Source: Pseudosulfitobacter pseudonitzschiae
GTDB taxonomy: Bacteria; Pseudomonadota; Alphaproteobacteria; Rhodobacterales; Rhodobacteraceae
Assembly: GCF_900129395.1 (NCBI RefSeq)
Contig: NZ_FQVP01000014.1
Span: forward strand, 1-64,000
Length of the DNA stretch: 64,000 nt
Reading direction: 5' to 3'
Position 1 is the first letter of the stretch. Each line of letters starts with the position of its first letter. Both the position numbers and the translations under genes were made by a program. A model generated the notes under the pieces. It was not told where the DNA came from. It did not search any database and worked only from the letters and a program-made list of their open reading frames with translations. Below, piece after piece: positions 1 through 8,406 of the stretch.

Positions 1-36
1 GGCAAGCGCCAGGAGGAGCGCGGGCAGGGATTTCAT
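1..36 (-). CDS. virB9: VirB9, N-terminal fragment (cut by window edge)
   Basis: An ATG on the minus strand at 36-34 opens a frame reading MKSLPALLLALA up to the window edge, which looks like the start of a secretory signal peptide. It begins 5 bases after the virB8 stop codon. In VirB operons the gene after virB8 encodes VirB9, a periplasmic component of the outer-membrane core complex. The name rests on gene order and the signal peptide only, because just 12 residues are visible. Confidence 0.55.
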   Translation of the reverse strand, partial: MKSLPALLLALA

Positions 37-41
37 CTTGG

Positions 42-722
42 TCAGTTCTCCAGGGTCTCGGCGTCGACGCGGTAGGAGGTCACCACGAAGCCCAAGGGGT
101 TGGCCCAGACGTCCTGAAGGCGCTGGCGGGTTTCGGGTTGGAAGTCGTAGCCGACGGTGGCCACGTAAGACCGGGTGACGGTGCGGGTGTCGCGGGGACG
201 GCGCAGCGTGCGGGTGAAGCGGACCTGGGCCACGCCGCGCTCGATCTGGTTCACGGACTTGATGACCACCTCGATCTTGGCGTCGCGCCCGTAGACGGTG
301 ATCGGGTAGTCTTCATTGGTGGACGACCAGAGATCGCGTAGCGTGCGCGCGGCATCGCCGTCGGAGCGGTCGAGCACCGAGTTGATGCGCTGCTCGCCAT
401 CGGTCAGGTCATAGGTCTCGCGATCGTCGACGTAAGATACGAGATTGGCCTGGATGATGGCGTCGCTCTCAGAGAGCGTCAGTGCCTGCACCGCCGCGAC
501 CCGGTCCATCTCGCCGGTCTCCTTGTCGACCACGACCACGAAGGTTTCAGTCGATTTGAGGGGAAAAAGACTCGCGCCCGCGACCATGCCGGCCACGCCG
601 ACCAGCACCCCTGCTGCCGCGACAAACCATGCAAAGCGCTCGCGTCGCCTTGGCCCGTAGATGAAATCCGCCTCGAAAGCGTCGCGGTCAGGCGAGGTGG
701 AACTGGTCACAAGCTTCTTCAC
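42..722 (-). CDS. virB8: T4SS inner-membrane protein VirB8
   Basis: The 226-residue product has the VirB8/TrbF layout: a short cytoplasmic N-terminus, one membrane helix at about residues 29-52 and a periplasmic domain. The domain carries typical VirB8 stretches such as FVVVVDKETGE, the alternating-strand region VRFTRTLRR and the C-terminal NPLGFVVTSYRVD. VirB8 is a bitopic inner-membrane scaffold that contacts VirB10, VirB9 and VirB5 during assembly of the conjugation channel. The gene lies 17 bases downstream of virB6 in the same leftward operon and its length is normal for the family. Nothing looks truncated. Confidence 0.92.
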   Translation of the reverse strand: MKKLVTSSTSPDRDAFEADFIYGPRRRERFAWFVAAAGVLVGVAGMVAGASLFPLKSTETFVVVVDKETGEMDRVAAVQALTLSESDAIIQANLVSYVDDRETYDLTDGEQRINSVLDRSDGDAARTLRDLWSSTNEDYPITVYGRDAKIEVVIKSVNQIERGVAQVRFTRTLRRPRDTRTVTRSYVATVGYDFQPETRQRLQDVWANPLGFVVTSYRVDAETLEN

Positions 723-739
723 GTCAGTCGTCTTTCACA

Positions 740-1753
740 TCAGGGTTTGCGGAAGGATTTGGCGGCGGAGAGGAGCGCGCCGGGGCTTTGGCGAATCATC
801 TCGCCGGTCTTCACCACGCCCGCATTGGCCATCTGGTTCAGCTCATGTGGGGATTTGCCGGTGACAAGACGTGAGGTTGCGCCAGTGCCATACTCCCGCG
901 TGTTCACAAAACCCTGGCGGGCGAGACCGGTCAGACCCGCGGCGTTGGAGGCAATGCCGACGACACCGGTGAGGTTTGAGGCGATGTAGGGCACCGAGGC
1001 CATGATCCCGGCGCTGAGGATTAGGATCACGAGAAAGGGCAGAATGAGGCTGACGGTCTCGACATCGCCCGGATCGGCGGAGGCGTCGCCTATGGCCTCG
1101 GCGATGGCGACGATGATGCCCGCGGCCCCGGCGGCGGCGACGGGCATGAGCGCGTAGCCGATGGTGGCGCGGGTCCAGGCCTCGAAGAGGGACTGGGTCG
1201 GTTTGAAGAGCGAAGTCACGATCATGAAGGGGGCGATCACGATCATCAGCGCGAAAACGATGCGGGCGAAGGCGATGATCCCGGCGGTTACGGCGGCAAA
1301 GACGGCGGAAAGGACGAAGAAGATGGCACCGAGGACCGCGCCGAAGACCCAGCCTGCGCGGTCGCCGATCGTATCGCCATAGGCGGTGATGCGGGCAACC
1401 ATGTTGTCGAGGCTCTCATAGACCCCGGCTTCGTCGCCCGAGCCGGTGAGCGCGAGGATCGAGGCGCCGACGGAGTCGGGGACTTCTGTGACGATGCCAT
1501 AGATGACGCTGAAGTTGTCCCAGCTCTGCGCGAAGATCCCTACGAGTGCCACCTTGATCCCGAAGGCAAAACCGGTGCCGAAGGGCAGGGGGCGGAGCTG
1601 CATCACCGCGTTGATCCCGAGAAGGACGACAAGGAGGGTCGCGCCCGCCGAGATGACATTGCCGACCGAGGCCGCCGAGGAGACAAAGCCGTCCTGCGCC
1701 ACGGTGTTCACCGCAGCGTCGACCTGGCCGAGGATGTCGCGAATGACCCCCAT
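740..1753 (-). CDS. virB6: T4SS polytopic membrane protein VirB6
   Basis: The product is a 337-residue, alanine- and glycine-rich polytopic membrane protein of the VirB6/TrbL family. Five to seven hydrophobic segments are visible, including those around residues 30-48, 68-90, 140-165, 168-190, 195-215 and 235-260. The C-terminal tail is hydrophilic (RQGFVNTREYG onward). VirB6 forms part of the inner-membrane translocation channel. The ATG at 1753 directly abuts the stop codon of the upstream 145-codon gene, so the two are probably translationally coupled. Confidence 0.88.
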   Translation of the reverse strand: MGVIRDILGQVDAAVNTVAQDGFVSSAASVGNVISAGATLLVVLLGINAVMQLRPLPFGTGFAFGIKVALVGIFAQSWDNFSVIYGIVTEVPDSVGASILALTGSGDEAGVYESLDNMVARITAYGDTIGDRAGWVFGAVLGAIFFVLSAVFAAVTAGIIAFARIVFALMIVIAPFMIVTSLFKPTQSLFEAWTRATIGYALMPVAAAGAAGIIVAIAEAIGDASADPGDVETVSLILPFLVILILSAGIMASVPYIASNLTGVVGIASNAAGLTGLARQGFVNTREYGTGATSRLVTGKSPHELNQMANAGVVKTGEMIRQSPGALLSAAKSFRKP

Positions 1754-2191
1754 TTACTCGGCACATGCCTCCGTAACCTGGGCTTCCAGCGCATCGGCTT
1801 TGGCGTAGAGATCCAGCACTTTGAACGGCAGGCGTGGGTTGTTCGAGGTCTGGAACCGGGGCAGGGCGGTGAGCGCCTGATGCCAGGTGAACTGACTCAG
1901 CAGGCAGGTGCAGGTTTCCGAAACGAGCGCTTCTTCGGCGATCAGGATGCGCAGGATGGCGCGGTAGCCATTGCGCAGGTACGCGGTCTCGGCCAGATCG
2001 GCGGGCGGTTTCGGGACGCGGCAGTCGTCGGCCTCGTCCCGCGCGACGACCATCGAGCTGAAGGGCGTGTCGCCGGATGGTTCGGTGTTCGGGGTCTTGG
2101 CCAGTGCGGCACTGTGAAGTGCGGCCAAGACAAGAGCGGCAAGACCAAGAGCCCGAACTGAAGCCAACTTGTGGGTCATGGACATTCTCAT
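1754..2191 (-). CDS. Small secreted protein of the T4SS operon, unknown function
   Basis: This 145-residue protein begins with a clear signal peptide (hydrophobic core ALGLAALVLAAL, predicted cleavage after ALA near residue 31). The mature part has four cysteines (DDCRVP, TCTCLL, TEACAE) that could form disulfides in the periplasm. I do not recognise the family. The gene starts within an ATGA overlap with virB5 and abuts virB6, so it is embedded in the T4SS operon and probably acts in assembly or surface contact. The overlap supports the ATG at 2191 rather than the in-frame ATG four codons later. Confidence 0.75.
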   Translation of the reverse strand: MRMSMTHKLASVRALGLAALVLAALHSAALAKTPNTEPSGDTPFSSMVVARDEADDCRVPKPPADLAETAYLRNGYRAILRILIAEEALVSETCTCLLSQFTWHQALTALPRFQTSNNPRLPFKVLDLYAKADALEAQVTEACAE

Positions 2192-2955
2192 GGATCCACC
2201 GCCATCGAGCGGAACTTGCGCTCATCGGCGAGGGTCGCAGCATCGACGACGCCGAGCTGGCCAGCGCTGACGCCTTGCGCCGCTTCCAGCCGCCAGATCT
2301 GGGTCAGGATGATGCCAAGCTCGGCGGTGACGCGGGTGTTGAGATCAACCGCGGCTTTGAGGCCGTCCTGATCATCGATCAGCCCGACCATGGTCTCGAG
2401 CCGCTCGAGGCTTTGACCGGCCTCTTCATGACTTTCCTGCGCGGCGACCGACAACATGGCGCTGGCCCCGGCCGAGGCGGCAATCCGGTTGTCGGTAGGC
2501 TGGTCGGAGCCTGAGAGTGTCCCCAGGCGTTCCGACGTGAAACCGCTGCCAGAGAGCACCCGCTCGACCGAGGCCGAGAGTTCCGCGCCCGGATTGAAGC
2601 CGCTCAGGAAATCGCCGCTGGCCAAAGACTGCGCGGTATTGAGGGGCGCGACCAGCTTGCCGCGCAGCGCGCGGAACTCTTCGACAGTGGCGAAAAGTTC
2701 ACCTAACCCGCTGCCCTCGATCAGCGAGGTCAGTTGCGCCTCGAGGTTGGTAAGCTGCGACAGCTGGGTTTCCAACTCCAGCCGCATGGTGGCGAGCTGC
2801 TGCATCTGGACGTTCAGGTCCTCGGCCATGTGCTCGAGCTGGGCCACAAGCTGACCAAGCTGCGATCCATCGAAAGTCGGGACACCTTGGGCTGTTGCGG
2901 GCGAGGCGAGCCTGAGTGCTGTGACCGCAGCCACGGTCAGGAGAAGATGTCTCAT
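2188..2955 (-). CDS. virB5: VirB5-like pilus-associated protein
   Basis: The 255-residue protein has a signal peptide ending in ATAQ near residue 22, followed by a largely helical, coiled-coil-rich periplasmic domain (for example MQQLATMRLELETQLSQL), as in VirB5/TrbJ proteins. VirB5 is a minor pilus component at the tip, involved in recipient contact. Its mature N-terminus (QGVPTFD) and C-terminal helix (KAAVDLNTRVTAELGIIL) resemble the corresponding ends of the protein encoded just upstream (2952-4064). It overlaps both neighbours by four bases (ATGA), indicating coupled translation. Confidence 0.8.
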   Translation of the reverse strand: MRHLLLTVAAVTALRLASPATAQGVPTFDGSQLGQLVAQLEHMAEDLNVQMQQLATMRLELETQLSQLTNLEAQLTSLIEGSGLGELFATVEEFRALRGKLVAPLNTAQSLASGDFLSGFNPGAELSASVERVLSGSGFTSERLGTLSGSDQPTDNRIAASAGASAMLSVAAQESHEEAGQSLERLETMVGLIDDQDGLKAAVDLNTRVTAELGIILTQIWRLEAAQGVSAGQLGVVDAATLADERKFRSMAVDP

Positions 2956-4064
2956 TCGGGAACTCCCATCTGCATGAAGTCGCGCTCGGCCAGCCGGTCG
3001 GCGACGAGGTGTTGCGCGTATGCCGCCTCGCGTTGCTGGTTTGCTGCCATCAGCCGGACACGAAGATTGAGGATGCGGCCGATCTCGGCCTTGGCGTAGG
3101 TATTGAGTTCCCAGGCCGCCTTGGCATTGGGCTGGGCATCGATCTGCAGGATGATCGCGCGCAGGCGATTGATGACCTGTTCGGTCGTGGCGGAACTGTC
3201 TGCGGCGTAATAGACGCCCGCCTCGGAGATGCTGGCATATTCGGCGAGGGCAAAGTCCGAGGGCGAGAGCGTGCCAAGCGCGTCGGCGCCCCCCACCACG
3301 GCCAGATATTCGTTGTAGAACTTTGAGATGTTGCGCACGTAGCCTTGGGTCTCGGCGAAGGGCGGCACGCCGCCAAATTCGATGACCCGGCCAGGGCCCG
3401 CGTTATAAGCCGCGAGCGCATGGGGGATATTGCCGAAACGGTTGAGCTGGGTCGTGATATAGCGCGCGCCGCCGCGGAGGTTGTCCTTCACATCATACCG
3501 GTCGACGCCGAGATCGGAAGCGGTGCCGGGCATGAGTTGGGTGAGGCCATAGGCCCCGACCGGGCTTTCGGCAGCGACGTTGAAGCGGCTCTCCTGCTTG
3601 ATCAGGGCCTGGAAGAGGCAGCGCCACTGGGTGGCCGAGAGCCCGGCCCGGGCGACGCCGGGGGCGCCTGCGAACTCGCCGGCGACCTCGACGATCATCA
3701 TCTCGACCGTCTCGCGGCCCTCGCCGAAGAGGCGGCTGTTCATCGGGCTTGGGTCGGTATTGGGATAGACAGCCGCCACCCCGAAATCCGCATTGCCCTC
3801 AAGCGCGCGGATATCGAAGCCGGGGCCGGTGATTGCAGAGGTCATCTCCTCGAGGACGCGGAGTTGGTCGGCCTGGACATCGGCCAGAGTGGACTCCGTC
3901 CGATCCTTGTCCTGCTGGACGCCCAGATCTTCGGCGAGCGCCGTCACCCGCGCTATGGCGCGGCCGATCGCGGAATTGTCCTGCGTCGGCACGCCTTGGG
4001 CGAGCGCGGGCAGCGCACCGAGGCCGAGGCAGAGCCCGGCGGATATGATCGCGGCACGGCTCAT
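2952..4064 (-). CDS. VirB5-like protein with an internal lytic transglycosylase (SLT) domain
   Basis: The 370-residue secreted protein has a signal peptide to about residue 22, a VirB5-like N-terminus (AQGVPTQDN), and an SLT domain at about residues 140-250. That domain carries the catalytic Glu in ALIKQESRFN, the AYGLTQLMPGTA motif and the AYNAGPGRV motif. The C-terminal helix (KAAWELNTYAKAEIGRIL) resembles the VirB5 end. It should cleave peptidoglycan locally during T4SS assembly, as VirB1 does. A second, simpler VirB1-type enzyme is encoded at 7323-8021. The gene overlaps both neighbours by ATGA. The domain arrangement is directly visible; the idea of an SLT insertion into a VirB5 duplicate is my inference. 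Confidence 0.82.
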   Translation of the reverse strand: MSRAAIISAGLCLGLGALPALAQGVPTQDNSAIGRAIARVTALAEDLGVQQDKDRTESTLADVQADQLRVLEEMTSAITGPGFDIRALEGNADFGVAAVYPNTDPSPMNSRLFGEGRETVEMMIVEVAGEFAGAPGVARAGLSATQWRCLFQALIKQESRFNVAAESPVGAYGLTQLMPGTASDLGVDRYDVKDNLRGGARYITTQLNRFGNIPHALAAYNAGPGRVIEFGGVPPFAETQGYVRNISKFYNEYLAVVGGADALGTLSPSDFALAEYASISEAGVYYAADSSATTEQVINRLRAIILQIDAQPNAKAAWELNTYAKAEIGRILNLRVRLMAANQQREAAYAQHLVADRLAERDFMQMGVPE

Positions 4065-4270
4065 TCCGGACGCGGCAGGGGCTCGAAGCTGCAGTCAGAC
4101 TTTGCAGCCTGCTGGACCGGAGCGCCTATGGTCGAGAAGGAAAGCGCGGAGCGCGTCACCTGTGGCTCGCCATTGCGCCCGAAGCAGGGCGAGGTCTGTT
4201 CGGTGTATTTCTCGCAAGCCGAGAGAAGGCCTGCGGCGGCGCAAAGCGCGAGAAGGTGTTTCGAACTCAT
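4061..4270 (-). CDS. Small lipoprotein, VirB7-like or entry-exclusion candidate
   Basis: The 69-residue protein starts MSSKHLLALCAAAG and has a lipobox (LLSAC) at about residues 15-19, so it is predicted to be lipidated at Cys19 and anchored in the outer or inner membrane. The start at 4270 is chosen because it forms an ATGA overlap with the virB4 stop codon; a longer reading from 4306 would lie inside virB4 and spoil the signal peptide. The mature part has two further cysteines (SPCFG and KSDCSF). The position after virB4 fits either a VirB7-like lipoprotein that pairs with VirB9 or a TrbK-like exclusion lipoprotein; sequence alone does not separate the two. Confidence 0.7.
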   Translation of the reverse strand: MSSKHLLALCAAAGLLSACEKYTEQTSPCFGRNGEPQVTRSALSFSTIGAPVQQAAKSDCSFEPLPRPE

Positions 4271-6645
4271 ATCACATGTCTCCAGAAATCGGGATTGGCG
4301 CGCCAATCAGCAGGCACGCGCGCCTCGCCGGTGGCGCCGCCGCCAAGGATGGGGAGGAGGTCGCCCAAGGCGGAGAGGTCCGCATCGACAAAGACGCTAT
4401 CGCCCGCCGAGCGCACGAGCGCGATGCGCTGGCCGATGGTCGGCTGGATGAGTAGGGTCGCCTCCTTGGCGTTCACCCGCAGGAAGTCGTAATCCGAGAT
4501 GGTGGCGCGGTCGTTCGGGAAGAGGATCTGGGTCGGCACCGTCTCGACGATGGTCTTGCCAACGCGGCTGTCGCGCAGCTGGCTCGGATACTGCGTCATC
4601 ATGATCACGACGCAGTTCATCTTGCGCAGCGTTACCAGCCAGTTCTCCAGCCGTGCCCCGAAGTAGGGATCGTCGAGAAGCTTCCAGGCTTCGTCGAGCA
4701 CGATGATGGTGGGGCGGCGATCCTCGACCACGCGTTCGATCTGGCGGAAGATGTAGGAGAGCACCGCCATGCGCTCGGTGGTCATGTCGAGGATTTCGGT
4801 CATGTCGAAGCCAATGATGTCGGAGGCCAGTTCAAGCCCGGCACCGTATTCCGGCTCATCGAACACCCATCCGTAGCGGCCGCCCGGGGCCCATTCGGCG
4901 ACGCGGGACTGCAGCTCGCCATCGTCATCAAGCGACTGGAACAGCGTCTCGAAACTCGCGAAGCGTCTTAGCGAGCCCTCGGCATGGGCATTTTGCGCGA
5001 CAGCACTCTGGATGTGTCGTGACTGCTCGCCGGTGAGGGTTCCGTTGCGTGTGAGAAGTGTCGCAAGCCAATCCGAGAGCCAGGCGCGGCCACGTTCGTC
5101 GATTTCGGTATCGAGCGGGTTCAGGCCCGTGGGCACGCCCGCGCGGATTTCGTTGTAGCGGCCGCCAAGGGCGCGGACCGCCATCTCGAGGCCGCGATCC
5201 TTGTCGAAGAAGAAAAGCCGCGCGCCGACCCGTTGCGCTTGGGCTGCGAGGAAAGCCGTGGTCAGTGTCTTGCCGGTGCCGGTGCGTCCCAGAACCAGCG
5301 TATGGCCGACGGTCGGTTCCTTGCCGGGGCTGCCCGCCTCGTGGAAATTGAAGCGATAACCGGAGGTGTCGACCGTCGGCAGGACCGAAATGGTATGACC
5401 CCAGGGCGACTGGTCACGTCCGCGTCCCTCGACGCTGCCATGAAGCGCCGCGAAATCCGCGAAATTGATCGAGGAGATCGGCGTCTTGCGCGCCCGGTAG
5501 CCGAAGTTGCCGGGCGATTGCGCGAAGTAGGTGGCTTTCAGCGCCATGTTCTCGCGCACGATGACAGACATGATCTCCTGGCCCACGCGTTTGATCTGGG
5601 CGGCGGCGCGTTCGAGCGTGTCGCGGTCTGGGGCATAGACGGCGATCGAGAGGTGATGATCGCCAAAGGCGATGCGCCCCGCCTCCTGGTCATCGGCGGC
5701 CTGACCCAGCTGTTCGCGCAGGGAGACGGCGGCATCGTCGGAAGCCTGCATCTGGCGGATGATCCGCTGTATCCGCTCGGCCATAATATTGTTCGGGATC
5801 GGGCTGAAGGAATTCGTCAGCACGATGTCGAGCGGCAGGTCGAGCGCGTCGAGCAGCGTCACATCGGTCAATGCCGGGTAGGTCTTCATCGAAAAGAGCG
5901 CGCCGTATTTGACCTGACCGGTCACGGCGTCGGTGAGGGTGACAACGTCGCCGTCGAAGGTCGCGCGGCAATTGCTCAAGGTATGCGAGAGGGGCAGGGC
6001 GCTTTGCCCGAAGGCGATGGGGGAGAAGCTGCCTGCGTTCAGCGTGTTGAGGTAGCCCAGCCACTCGCCGCCCGATTTCGTGAGCCTGACGGGGTTGGCC
6101 GAGGCAAGCGCAACCTCGAAGAAGCCCATGACCTCGTTCAATTCCTGCATCCGTGTCGCGCGGTCCTTGACCCAAGCCTTGCGGGCCAGCGCGCGCAGGA
6201 GCGGAATGCGCGCCGAAATGTCGGGCCGCCTGATGACGCTGAGATAGAGCTGGCGCTTGGCCGGTCGCAGGTCTTTGACATGGGCCTGCCAGCGCGCGTC
6301 GATCGCGGCTGCGAAACTGTCTCCCTCGATAGGGCGCATGCCGAGATCCTGCGGCACGGAGATCCGGTGGACGTAGAAACCGAAGGCGTTGCCGGTCTGG
6401 GCGACGATGGCTGCGACCGCGCGTTTGAGCGCATCGAGCCGGGCATCCTCGGTGGTCATCGGGTTCAGCCCGTCGAGGCGCAGGGTCGCCAGGAGATCGC
6501 CCTCGCGCAGGACCATGACATCGTCATCGGCGAGGGCAAAATACGGCAGGTGTTCGGCGAGATAGCTCTCCCGCGCGAACTCCCCGCTGCCGGCCTGGAG
6601 CAGAGCGGTTCCGTGAGTGGAAAGTGTGCCTGCATCAAGCGCCAA
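4267..6645 (-). CDS. virB4: T4SS ATPase VirB4
   Basis: The product is a 792-residue cytoplasmic ATPase that energises pilus biogenesis and substrate transfer. The N-terminal CagE/TrbE/VirB4 domain is followed by the ATPase domain with Walker A GRTGTGKT near residue 455 and Walker B TIIVLDEAWKLLDD near residue 647, plus the MMTQYPSQL segment. An ATG at 6696 is in frame but lies deep inside virB3. A TTG at 6645 is preceded by GGAGG with 8 bases of spacing, overlaps virB3 by only 11 bases and gives a family-like N-terminus, so I chose it. Length is normal and no catalytic motif is missing. Confidence 0.93.
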   Translation of the reverse strand: MALDAGTLSTHGTALLQAGSGEFARESYLAEHLPYFALADDDVMVLREGDLLATLRLDGLNPMTTEDARLDALKRAVAAIVAQTGNAFGFYVHRISVPQDLGMRPIEGDSFAAAIDARWQAHVKDLRPAKRQLYLSVIRRPDISARIPLLRALARKAWVKDRATRMQELNEVMGFFEVALASANPVRLTKSGGEWLGYLNTLNAGSFSPIAFGQSALPLSHTLSNCRATFDGDVVTLTDAVTGQVKYGALFSMKTYPALTDVTLLDALDLPLDIVLTNSFSPIPNNIMAERIQRIIRQMQASDDAAVSLREQLGQAADDQEAGRIAFGDHHLSIAVYAPDRDTLERAAAQIKRVGQEIMSVIVRENMALKATYFAQSPGNFGYRARKTPISSINFADFAALHGSVEGRGRDQSPWGHTISVLPTVDTSGYRFNFHEAGSPGKEPTVGHTLVLGRTGTGKTLTTAFLAAQAQRVGARLFFFDKDRGLEMAVRALGGRYNEIRAGVPTGLNPLDTEIDERGRAWLSDWLATLLTRNGTLTGEQSRHIQSAVAQNAHAEGSLRRFASFETLFQSLDDDGELQSRVAEWAPGGRYGWVFDEPEYGAGLELASDIIGFDMTEILDMTTERMAVLSYIFRQIERVVEDRRPTIIVLDEAWKLLDDPYFGARLENWLVTLRKMNCVVIMMTQYPSQLRDSRVGKTIVETVPTQILFPNDRATISDYDFLRVNAKEATLLIQPTIGQRIALVRSAGDSVFVDADLSALGDLLPILGGGATGEARVPADWRANPDFWRHVI

Positions 6646-6913
6646 AGCTGTCGCCTCCGTGCAGGGCCCGGTTCTTTGTCGGGCGTACCGAGCCATAGGA
6701 GACGTGCAGCACCTCGAAAAAATGCGGCTCTCGGTCGGCGACGAACCAGAGGATCGGGTAGGCGACGAGCCCGATCAGGAAAAAGACCATCGACTTCGTC
6801 CAGATGAACGGCAGAACGACCCCAGTCGCCAGAACCACGAGGTATCCGACAGGGAGACCCAGATACTTGGGCGGACGGGCGAGGCCCAGAAAGAGGGGGG
6901 ATCGTTCTGCCAT
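6635..6913 (-). CDS. virB3: T4SS membrane protein VirB3
   Basis: The 92-residue protein has the compact VirB3 pattern: the N-terminal motif SPLFLGLARPPKYLGLP, two adjacent membrane helices (about residues 22-40 and 43-60) and the characteristic DREPHFFEVL after the second helix. VirB3 is an inner-membrane subunit that works with VirB4. I chose the ATG at 6913 because the family starts immediately before the SPLFLGL motif; the upstream in-frame extension is not family-like. The 3' end overlaps the inferred TTG start of virB4. Confidence 0.9.
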   Translation of the reverse strand: MAERSPLFLGLARPPKYLGLPVGYLVVLATGVVLPFIWTKSMVFFLIGLVAYPILWFVADREPHFFEVLHVSYGSVRPTKNRALHGGDSFGA

Positions 6914-7024
6914 TGGGTGATATTCCGGCTTAGAAGAAATTGTGTGTCCGGAGAGGGACCCGAGGCAGCGTTTGCGAAGCACAACGCGTTCGGGGCGCTC
7001 GTAGGACGCTATTTTGCCGGAATG

Positions 7025-7306
7025 TCACGAGAAGCCGTCGACGATGGTGCCGGCCGAGAAGATCAGCACGATCCCGATGATGACCGAGGCGAACCAGCCC
7101 CAGTTCAGCCGTCCCATCATACACATGAAGCCGGTGCCGATCACGGCGAGCGTGGCGACCGCGATACCGATCGGACCAGTCAGTGCGGCCTCGACGGTTT
7201 CCAGCATGGTCTGGATCGGCGACAAGTCTTGCGCGAGAGCGGGCGTTGCGAAAGCCGCCAGGGTTGTGGCGGCGGGCAAGAGGCGGCTGAGGCGATGTCG
7301 AAGCAT
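7025..7306 (-). CDS. virB2: Pilin VirB2
   Basis: The 93-residue pre-pilin has an extended signal peptide (cleavage expected after ATPALAQ near residue 26) and two hydrophobic helices (about residues 44-64 and 70-90) separated by a short polar loop (GRLNWGW). This is the VirB2/TrbC pilin layout; the processed subunit polymerises into the conjugative pilus. I chose the ATG at 7306 because it gives a family-sized precursor; the frame remains open further upstream but that region overlaps the transglycosylase gene. It lies between virB1 and virB3 as in canonical operons. Confidence 0.9.
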   Translation of the reverse strand: MLRHRLSRLLPAATTLAAFATPALAQDLSPIQTMLETVEAALTGPIGIAVATLAVIGTGFMCMMGRLNWGWFASVIIGIVLIFSAGTIVDGFS

Positions 7307-7322
7307 GCGAGATTCCCTTGTT

Positions 7323-8021
7323 TTACTGAAGTTCGATGAGGACCGGCGCGCGGGCGGGCATCCGGTCTGCGATGCGGATGTCCGGAGCTGAAGCGGGAGG
7401 GCCTGCCAGCCGGGACCGGATCCGGTGGATGCGCGCGATGTAGTCGCGGGTCTCGGTGAAAGGCGGGATGCCGGAATACTCGACCACCCTGTGCGGCCCG
7501 GCATTATAGGCTGCCAGCGCCAGGTCGATGTCCTTGAAGGTGGCAAGCTGAGCGAGCAAATAGCGCGCCGCGCCATCGAGGTTCTGGGACGGATTGCGCG
7601 GATCGACCCCGAGTGCGCGCGCCGTGTCGGGCATCAGTTGCCCCAATCCATAGGCACCTTTCGGGCTCATGGCGGCCGGGTTGTAGCCGCTCTCTGCCTC
7701 GACCAGGGCGCGGAACAGGACCTGCCAGTCACCCGCCTCAAGGCCAACCTGGCGTAGAGCACGGTTACCTTCATGTCGGACTGCCGTAGCTTGGATCAGG
7801 GAGAGGATATCGTGGCGACCGGAAGGCGGCGCGGCTTCTAGTGACGCAAGTACGATCTCGGCCTCAGCCGGTTCGTCCAACCCAGCCCAAGCAGGGCGCT
7901 GGCCATGGAAGGTCCAGCCGGAGGTCCGGGCTGTGCCGTCGCGGCCGAAGGCGATGACGTCAGCCGCGCTCCTCGAGGGTAATACTGTAGTCAGGACCAA
8001 AGCGCAGATCGCGCCCGTCAC
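7323..8021 (-). CDS. virB1: VirB1-type lytic transglycosylase
   Basis: A GTG start at 8021 gives a 232-residue protein with a signal peptide (TGAICALVLTTVL, cleavage near SAADV). The SLT domain has the catalytic Glu in ALVEAESGYNP, GAYGLGQLMPDTA and LALAAYNAGPHRVVEYSG. Family members hydrolyse peptidoglycan to let the T4SS span the wall. An ATG at 8237 is in frame, but translation from it would run antisense-free through most of the neighbouring 104-aa gene and has no signal peptide at its start. The 3' end is 16 bases before virB2. The start is moderately certain; the family is certain. Confidence 0.87.
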   Translation of the reverse strand: MTGAICALVLTTVLPSRSAADVIAFGRDGTARTSGWTFHGQRPAWAGLDEPAEAEIVLASLEAAPPSGRHDILSLIQATAVRHEGNRALRQVGLEAGDWQVLFRALVEAESGYNPAAMSPKGAYGLGQLMPDTARALGVDPRNPSQNLDGAARYLLAQLATFKDIDLALAAYNAGPHRVVEYSGIPPFTETRDYIARIHRIRSRLAGPPASAPDIRIADRMPARAPVLIELQ

Positions 8022-8274
8022 CGAACTCGAGATGATGTTTGAAGAGCCCCGGCCATATGTTGAAATACCGCGGCTCAGGCCCGTGTGGGGTGATCCGGGT
8101 CGAGACCAGAATGGCTTCCGGTTCGCCCTCGCGCAGGTAGATGCACTGGTAGCGCGGCTTGCCATCGTCCGTGAACCCCACGAGTTCATACCGGCAGCGG
8201 TACGCGATGCCCTCCTCCTGGAGGTCTTTGACACCATCGATGGTGATCAGGATCTGGTTGCGCGCTATCGGCAT
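7960..8274 (-). CDS. Conserved hypothetical protein at the head of the T4SS operon
   Basis: The 104-residue protein (MPIARNQILITIDGVKDL) has no signal peptide or membrane helix and is rich in beta-prone segments (ITIDGV, YRCRYELVGFT, RYQCIYL). A GGGAGAG ribosome-binding site sits upstream of the ATG at 8274. It is the first gene of the leftward operon, and its 3' end overlaps the start of virB1 by about 60 bases in another frame. I do not recognise the family; the position suggests a cytoplasmic T4SS accessory or regulatory role. Confidence 0.65.
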   Translation of the reverse strand: MPIARNQILITIDGVKDLQEEGIAYRCRYELVGFTDDGKPRYQCIYLREGEPEAILVSTRITPHGPEPRYFNIWPGLFKHHLEFGDGRDLRFGPDYSITLEERG

Positions 8275-8377
8275 GTTTGGACTCTCCCGTTGAGAGCCCT
8301 TCTACTTCACGACACTAAGGCCATAAAGTCATATAGAGTCAATACGACATATTGCAGAAAAATACAAATTGCACGAT

Positions 8378-8390
8378 AGTTGCCGCAACT
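8378..8390. promoter_or_regulatory. Inverted repeat in the divergent T4SS / TrbM-like intergenic region
   Basis: Six-base arms AGTTGC and GCAACT are separated by one C in an AT-rich 130-base region between two divergent transcription units. Related half-sites (ATTGCA, ATTGCAC) occur 10-30 bases to the left. The site is well placed to act as an operator for the T4SS operon, the 192-aa gene, or both. No regulator has been assigned; the XRE gene 1 kb away is one candidate. Confidence 0.35.
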
Positions 8391-8406
8391 TTTGCGGGAG
8401 AGTGGC

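Noticed and set aside
5233-6807. A 524-codon plus-strand open frame across virB4
   Set aside because: It is antisense to virB4, has no recognisable domain and an improbable residue make-up. High GC creates such shadow frames.
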